From contig NC_091100.1 in NCBI RefSeq assembly GCF_024713975.1, positions 13,546,001-13,610,000 on the forward strand: DNA of 64,000 bases. The letters are read 5' to 3'. The translations under genes and the position numbers were made by a program. Origin of the DNA: Paralichthys olivaceus. Its lineage: Eukaryota; Chordata; Actinopteri; Pleuronectiformes; Paralichthyidae. Positions 59,701-64,000 of the stretch are shown piece after piece (within the stretch, counting starts at the first letter, position 1; each line of letters opens with the position of its first letter). The notes below the pieces were generated by a model, which saw nothing but the letters and a program-made list of their open reading frames with translations, searched no databases and had not been told where the DNA came from.

Positions 59701-62700
59701 GAGGCACCTGAGCTAGTGATAGAGTAAAAAACTCCAAAGATCTGACCTCATGATCCATTCATGCAAGATACAGAATCCTCTTACAGTCACCAGCAAGCAC
59801 TTTTTTAGAGGAAAAATAACTGAGGCTGTTGACTGCTCTTCCAATCGTAACCGTAAACCAAAAACAGCCACTCGTCATGATCATGGCAGGGGTGATGATG
59901 GTGATGGAAAAGGTGCAGGAAAAGTAAGATCCTACATGCTGTGACAGAAGCGCAATTTATCGCCAAACAATCATGTCGTAGCGACGCCTCGCCGGCCATG
60001 CCTGTTGTGTAGCCACTCCACCCAGCATGCTTTGCAAACCACACAGCTTTTAAAGATCAAGGTGCAATGGACAGCCCACGACATCAACGACAAAAGAACA
60101 GACAACAGCATGAACATCAACAGGAAGTGCCGTCAGAGGAGAGACGTCTTGTGTGCGCGGCACCACTGCACCATGCTATAGTGAAGCCAGAGGGGGTTAG
60201 ATTTAAACACATACAGCCCATCTGAAAAAAAAAAAACCTTCTCTGGGGCAGCAACGACCAGAACAAAACTCATTCTCATTGTCGGACATGGGAGGGAAAA
60301 CAGAGGAGAAAATGGTCACCATTTCAAAAATTCTAAAGAAAAGTGGGGGAGGGGATGAGTTACCTCGATTTTACGTCCTTCCACCAGAGTGCCGTGAAGC
60401 TTCTCTCGGGCCCTCTCTGCGTCCGCGCTCGTCTCGAATGTCACAAAGCCGAAGCCCTGCAAGCAGAAAGAAGACGAGAATGGAAAATGAAAAGGAGGGG
60501 GCGAGTGAGAGAAGCTTAAACAGTTGTTGGGCTTCTCCTGAATTTCATTTGAGTCGATGAATTTAAGAAATTAGCCGTTGTGTACCTTGGATCCCCTCTC
60601 GTTGAAAATGATCTCCACGTCGAGGATTTTGCCAAATTGCTGACAGGAAAAAAGAAGAGAGGAGGAAAATGAGGAGGCTGCAGAGGCATGTAAGCCATGT
60701 GCTGTACTCCTGCCACGGGGTGTCAGCACTGTTCAAGCATGATGGGCTGGCACTGTGCCAGCTCTGCTAGTCCTTTTCTTCCCACCATATCTTCGCTGCC
60801 TCGGCTCTTTTCTATGCAGCACATTTTAGAGACGCTCCTCTTATAAAACATCCAGCACAAGATCACGTTTGGACACACGACTTTAGATATCCTGCTGATG
60901 AGAAATTGTTGTAGATATTCTGTCACATATGACGAGCTAAGATTTATTTGAACTGAAACCAGTATGACAGAGGCTTATGTATAATTTAGAAATGTATGAA
61001 ATATCATAGGAAATAATCAGTAAACGTCCTGTCAGGTGTTGAAGTGTGCTGACGTCACTGAGTAACTCCTTTGAGTCATTATATTTACCAAGTGTGTGTT
61101 TTGAACCAAAGCTACTTTTACATTAATAAAATATAAAAAAGAATATTCTAGTCTACAAACCCCAAACATCTGCCGCAGGTCTGGGTCTCGGAAGCGGAAG
61201 GGGATGTTGGACACGTGGAGGCGCTTGGGGGTCCCCTTGGCGTCCGAATCATCCCCGATGCTCCCCCCGCCGCCTCCTCCTCCTGAGCCAACCCCGGACT
61301 GTCCGTCAATCTGGGAGGATCCATCTGACTGCTGGGACATAAGGATGTGTGGGAGACACAGAGGAGAAAGCATAGACAAAGGAGGAAGGATTGTAAAATA
61401 AGAAATCAGTGACTCAAATAAAAAAATCTATAAGCTCATGTTTTTATTGGTTACACTGTTGAAGCTCTAGGGAATCAATTAACTGTGGTTTTCATTAATC
61501 AGTTTTTATTTTCTTGAGAAACCGATGGATGATTTTGTTGTACAACATAAATCAAATTGGTTGTATTTGATCGCAGAGGGTTTAAAATAGGCAATTGTCA
61601 CATTTCAGTTACAGAAACCAAAGCCTTTGCTATGTGTTTTCGTTGTTTGGGCATCAGCACAGGTTCTGACCTTATTAAAAACAGTTCAACATTTAGGGAA
61701 ATGTGCAATTTGCCTTCTTGCGGAGCTTTCGCTGAAAAGATCGATACTGCACTCATATCTGTCCGTTCAAGCGTAAAAACAACAAGCACAGTGTCTCGGC
61801 CGGGTAAGCTCACTTCCTGGAGTCTGACTTTAAGTGGATTCTGCCGGACATCACCAGTCACAATGAATACAGTTTGGTTCTTGTCATGATAAAGTGTCAC
61901 CGTTGCTACTGTAAAGTTCATAATCAATTTAGAAGAAAATTACTTTTACTAAAAAAGAATTCACAAACCAAAAACCATGTATATATGACTTCTCCAATTT
62001 AAGTTGGAATTACTTCACACAAATCTGCTGAAGTTAGTAGAATACAAGTGATGTCATTTAATAATGTTCATTACTGCTTTCCTTCAACTTCTTATCATTT
62101 TTTTGTGAAATCAAGTAATTCTCTTTATTTAAATGCTTAAAATCAGTGAGCAATCAACCCTCAATATGTGACAGTATGACAGTAGAGTAATAATGTAAAT
62201 ACTACAGTGGTACAGCAGTACATTTACTACTACCTAACTTAATTTCCCTTCGGGGATGAATAAAGTAATGTATCTATCTATCTACTACCACTATTATTGA
62301 AGTATACAGTACTGATCACACTGCTACCTCCCACTCATTCATGTCCTCTCCATCTGATCTACATGTGCAGCATTAATACCACATTCTTGAATTCACATGC
62401 ATTTTTACCTTCACCAAGGAGGTTATGTTTTCATCTGTGTTTGTTTGTTTATTAGTGGGATTGTGAGAAAAGAACGTATTAATGGATGGCTTTACATCTT
62501 GTGGAGGGACGTGTCCCGAGAAAGAACCCATCAAATTTCTCTGATCAGGGGGCAGATCCACAAATATTTTTCACTTTCTTCAACATTTTAAATGATTATT
62601 GAGAGAATAATTCATGAATCTTGATGAAAGAAAATGTTTAGGGGACTGATATGGAGTGTTTTCAATTTGGTGCAGACCTGGATTTAAATTCCATAAGGGG

Positions 62701-63185
62701 GCTGTTGTGCACTGGAAGTGTGCACTCTCGCAGTGTCATTCTAATTTGAATTTGTGAGGAGTTCGAGTTGAGAAAGCTACTGAAAAAGTACTGAATCTGT
62801 ACCTGTTATAAGACTTTAGCCTTGAGTATCAGAACTGGAGTGGTGTGGAAAAAGTCAGATTGGTGCAACATTTTAAATCTATAACATCTACAACACATGA
62901 ACATTTCTACACACTTTTATGCTCCATGTCCAGGAGCCTTGATGTGGACTACACCCAGAGAATGAGGCTGGCACTCACTTGGGCACTGAGGCTGTTGGCG
63001 GCGTTGGCAGCGCTGTTAGCTGCTCCACCGGCTTCCACTGGACCCTGCACAGCCCCCGCTGCATACAGGCTTCCCCCGTAATCCAGGGCCAGGCCGTTCT
63101 GGGGGGGTGGCGGAGGAGGTGGAGGGAATGCGGAGAAAGGTGGGGGTACGAGTCCCTCCTGACCACCAGCACTATCCTGGGAGCC
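50732..63185 (-). CDS. rbfox2: RBFOX RNA-binding splicing regulator (RBFOX2-like), 5' end outside
   Basis: Eleven minus-strand coding exons: 63,185-62,979; 61,331-61,161; 60,639-60,586; 60,456-60,364; 56,550-56,463; 56,085-56,029; 55,538-55,394; 54,806-54,761; 51,828-51,740; 51,405-51,333; 50,776-50,732. They join in frame for 355 residues plus stop, and all are GT-AG. The N-terminal part is Pro/Gly/Ala-rich ([14 protein letters not shown]). The RRM follows, with RNP2 LHVSNIPF and RNP1 GFGFVTF, which bind (U)GCAUG. The C-terminal part is Ala/Tyr-rich, with [34 protein letters not shown] and the end [22 protein letters not shown] and the C-terminus are closest to RBFOX2 rather than RBFOX1 or RBFOX3. 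It acts in the nucleus on neuronal and muscle exons. The first exon here starts in phase 0 at an acceptor, so the start codon lies beyond the right edge. Confidence 0.93.
52429..52457. repeat. (AC)n microsatellite in rbfox2 intron
   Basis: About 14 AC units with one AT interruption. Confidence 0.9.
52842..53345. mobile_element. ~500-bp MITE in rbfox2 intron
   Basis: The left terminus (ccctattcacacctgg, then tgatcagatc) and right terminus (gatcggatcac, then ccaggtctgaacggggtc) are imperfect inverted repeats of about 45 bp. They match a dispersed fish element type starting GACCCCGTTCAGACCTGG. No target duplication could be fixed, and the interior is non-coding. Confidence 0.7.
56463..56550 (-). 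other. Extended 88-nt rbfox2 exon after the RRM
   Basis: Encodes [21 protein letters not shown] and then nine extra codons, EGLAALPY plus one split codon. In the mammalian paralogs this exon is 61 nt and NG joins directly to WKL. Here no GT follows the NG codons, and the next donor is CCATACG|GTAGTA, 27 nt further. The next exon starts CTGGATGGAAG, which gives AGWKLSP in frame only with this longer exon. Confidence 0.8.
57402..57435. repeat. (CA)n/(CACG)n microsatellite
   Basis: About 11 CA units passing into CACG repeats, in an rbfox2 intron. Confidence 0.9.
58392..58453. repeat. (AATC)n tetranucleotide repeat
   Basis: Two short AATC runs separated by about 25 bp, in an rbfox2 intron. Confidence 0.85.
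60364..60456 (-). other. 93-nt RRM exon of rbfox2 (autoregulated exon)
   Basis: Exactly 93 nt, in phase 0, encoding RNP1 (GFGFVTF) through EGRKIE. Mammalian RBFOX genes have the same 93-nt exon. Skipping it removes half the RRM and gives a dominant-negative product, part of autoregulation. The upstream intron is only 129 nt and the downstream intron is 3.8 kb. Minus-strand TGCATG motifs occur downstream at 59,760-59,765, 59,643-59,648 and 58,198-58,203. Confidence 0.85.
62238..62286 (+). mobile_element. LINE 3'-tail remnant with TCTA repeat
   Basis: The phrase aatttcccttcggggatgaa, then taaagtaatgtatctatctatct, is the typical 3' tail of fish non-LTR retrotransposons ending in a TCTA microsatellite. 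No body of the element is recognised. Confidence 0.65.
62405..62710 (+). mobile_element. Dispersed repeat remnant (family shared with 26,565 and 30,800)
   Basis: Starts caccaaggaggttatgtttt and continues with agaaagaaccc, gggcagatcc, ttcactttctt, atgaatcttgatgaa, atgtttaggggactg and ccataagggggctg. The same motifs in the same order are split between the two remnants near 26,565 and 30,800. Confidence 0.65.
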
Positions 63186-64000
63186 CTGTTTGAAGGAAGT
63201 GAGAGAAGCATAAGAAAGGGGCTGAAAAATAATACATCTGGTTGTATCTTTTGCTGAGAGCATAACTCCATCACACAGAGACCACTTCCCTAAGAGCTTC
63301 AGTCCAAAAGTCATACAGGCGTGGATATTATATTTCCATTTCCCCGTGAGTTTGTGTATGTGTGTAAAAGTGTGCATGTATCTACACCCCCACTCATTAA
63401 ATATTCACTGCAGCCACATCTATTATTGAGGGTCAAATGCCTCCATGCGCAGTGTGTCGTACAATGGCGAGTGACTAACGCCTGCGCACACGCACTCACA
63501 CACTCCCAAACGCCTCTGCACACAAACAACCTTTGACACACCAGCGCCCACACACCTTGACGCTTGCACACAAAGGCCAGCTGATACTGAGAAAGCCTGA
63601 ATATAAGTGCTCCGTGTACGTTATTACCCCCAGAAAATACTTGTGTGAGTTACCAACGTTGGAGTGCGTAGGAGAACAATACAAGCGTCCACAAACACAT
63701 GGTGGAGACACAAAAAACATCACACAGGCTGTAACACAACACACACACACATTCCTCGCTGTTGGCAGTGGGGCATGGATACCCTAAATGGTAACAGTTA
63801 GAGAGCAGAGGGAGACAGCAGGGACGAGAGAGAGAGAGAGAGAGAGAGAGTGAGAGAGAGAGGAAGGGGGGATGGATGATAAAAGGTGATGACTGATGGA
63901 AGAGGAACAACCTGTCTCTGATCAGACCATCACTGTCTTTTACATCAACTCTCTAACCTGGATATCCTATTAAAATATGTTACTGAGGAAATGTTATGGG
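63186..64000 (-). other. rbfox2 intron running off the window
   Basis: Intronic sequence 5' of the first exon seen. Contains AC and GA microsatellites and no further coding exon that I can support. Confidence 0.6.
63826..63863. repeat. (GA)n microsatellite
   Basis: About 18 GA units with one TGA interruption. Confidence 0.93.

Larger units (their letters stand above)
56590..60360 (-). other. rbfox2 intron of 3.8 kb after the 93-nt exon
   Basis: No exon recognised inside. Contains a CA microsatellite (57,402-57,435), an AATC repeat (58,392-58,453), purine-rich tracts around 57,200-57,350 and 59,010-59,180, and several (T)GCATG motifs on the gene strand that could bind RBFOX itself. Short open frames here have no family similarity. 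Confidence 0.6.
61441..62978 (-). other. rbfox2 intron with repeat remnants
   Basis: Intron between the first two coding exons in the window. The open frame at 61,557-61,927 (both strands) is unrecognised and has no splice support. Two dispersed repeat fragments in it are listed separately. Confidence 0.5.

Noticed and set aside
61598-61927. 109-residue minus-strand ORF in an rbfox2 intron
   Set aside because: No family similarity, no splice context and an equally long frame on the other strand.

Overview
The window looks like a piece of a ray-finned (teleost) fish chromosome near a left-hand chromosome end. The evidence is intron-containing genes with GT-AG splice sites, vertebrate-only gene families (osteocalcin, ERp27, photoreceptor PDE6 gamma, RBFOX), telomere-like CCCTAA runs on the + strand, and several repeat types common in fish genomes. 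No bacterial-style operons, CRISPR arrays or phage genes were seen.

Layout. (1) 1-20,940: one long tandem array of about 33 units, mostly 603 or 627 bp. Each unit carries two related modules (A and B) and runs of CCCTAA-type hexamers. Blocks of units form higher-order repeats of 1,833 and 1,230 bp, two units are A/B crossover products, and the right edge is degenerate. It holds no credible gene. (2) 20,940-30,300: a CA microsatellite, an osteocalcin gene (minus strand, 4 exons, acidic Ser-rich prodomain, 45-residue Gla protein), then gene-poor sequence with an old 18S rRNA fragment, an unexplained CpG-rich small ORF and a 51-bp palindrome. (3) 30,347-34,552: an ERp27-like gene (minus strand, six exons resolved, last exon unresolved). 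(4) 34,600-41,800: mostly intergenic, with one orphan terminal-exon candidate. (5) 41,844-46,722: two short PDE6 gamma-type genes arranged head to head, each with a TATA-like box and a CRX/OTX-type GGATTA site at the promoter. An intact 281-bp MITE with an 8-bp target duplication sits between them. (6) 50,732-64,000: a large RBFOX gene (minus strand, 11 coding exons in the window, 5' end beyond the right edge), closest in sequence to RBFOX2.

The genes do not form a pathway, but their order is informative. In human, MGP, ERP27, ARHGDIB and PDE6H lie together on 12p. Here an osteocalcin, the sister family of MGP, sits beside erp27 and a doubled pde6h-like gene, which suggests conserved ancestral linkage. 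Exon coordinates were worked out by hand from splice consensus and reading-frame continuity. Family assignments rest on remembered family sequences, not on a database search.
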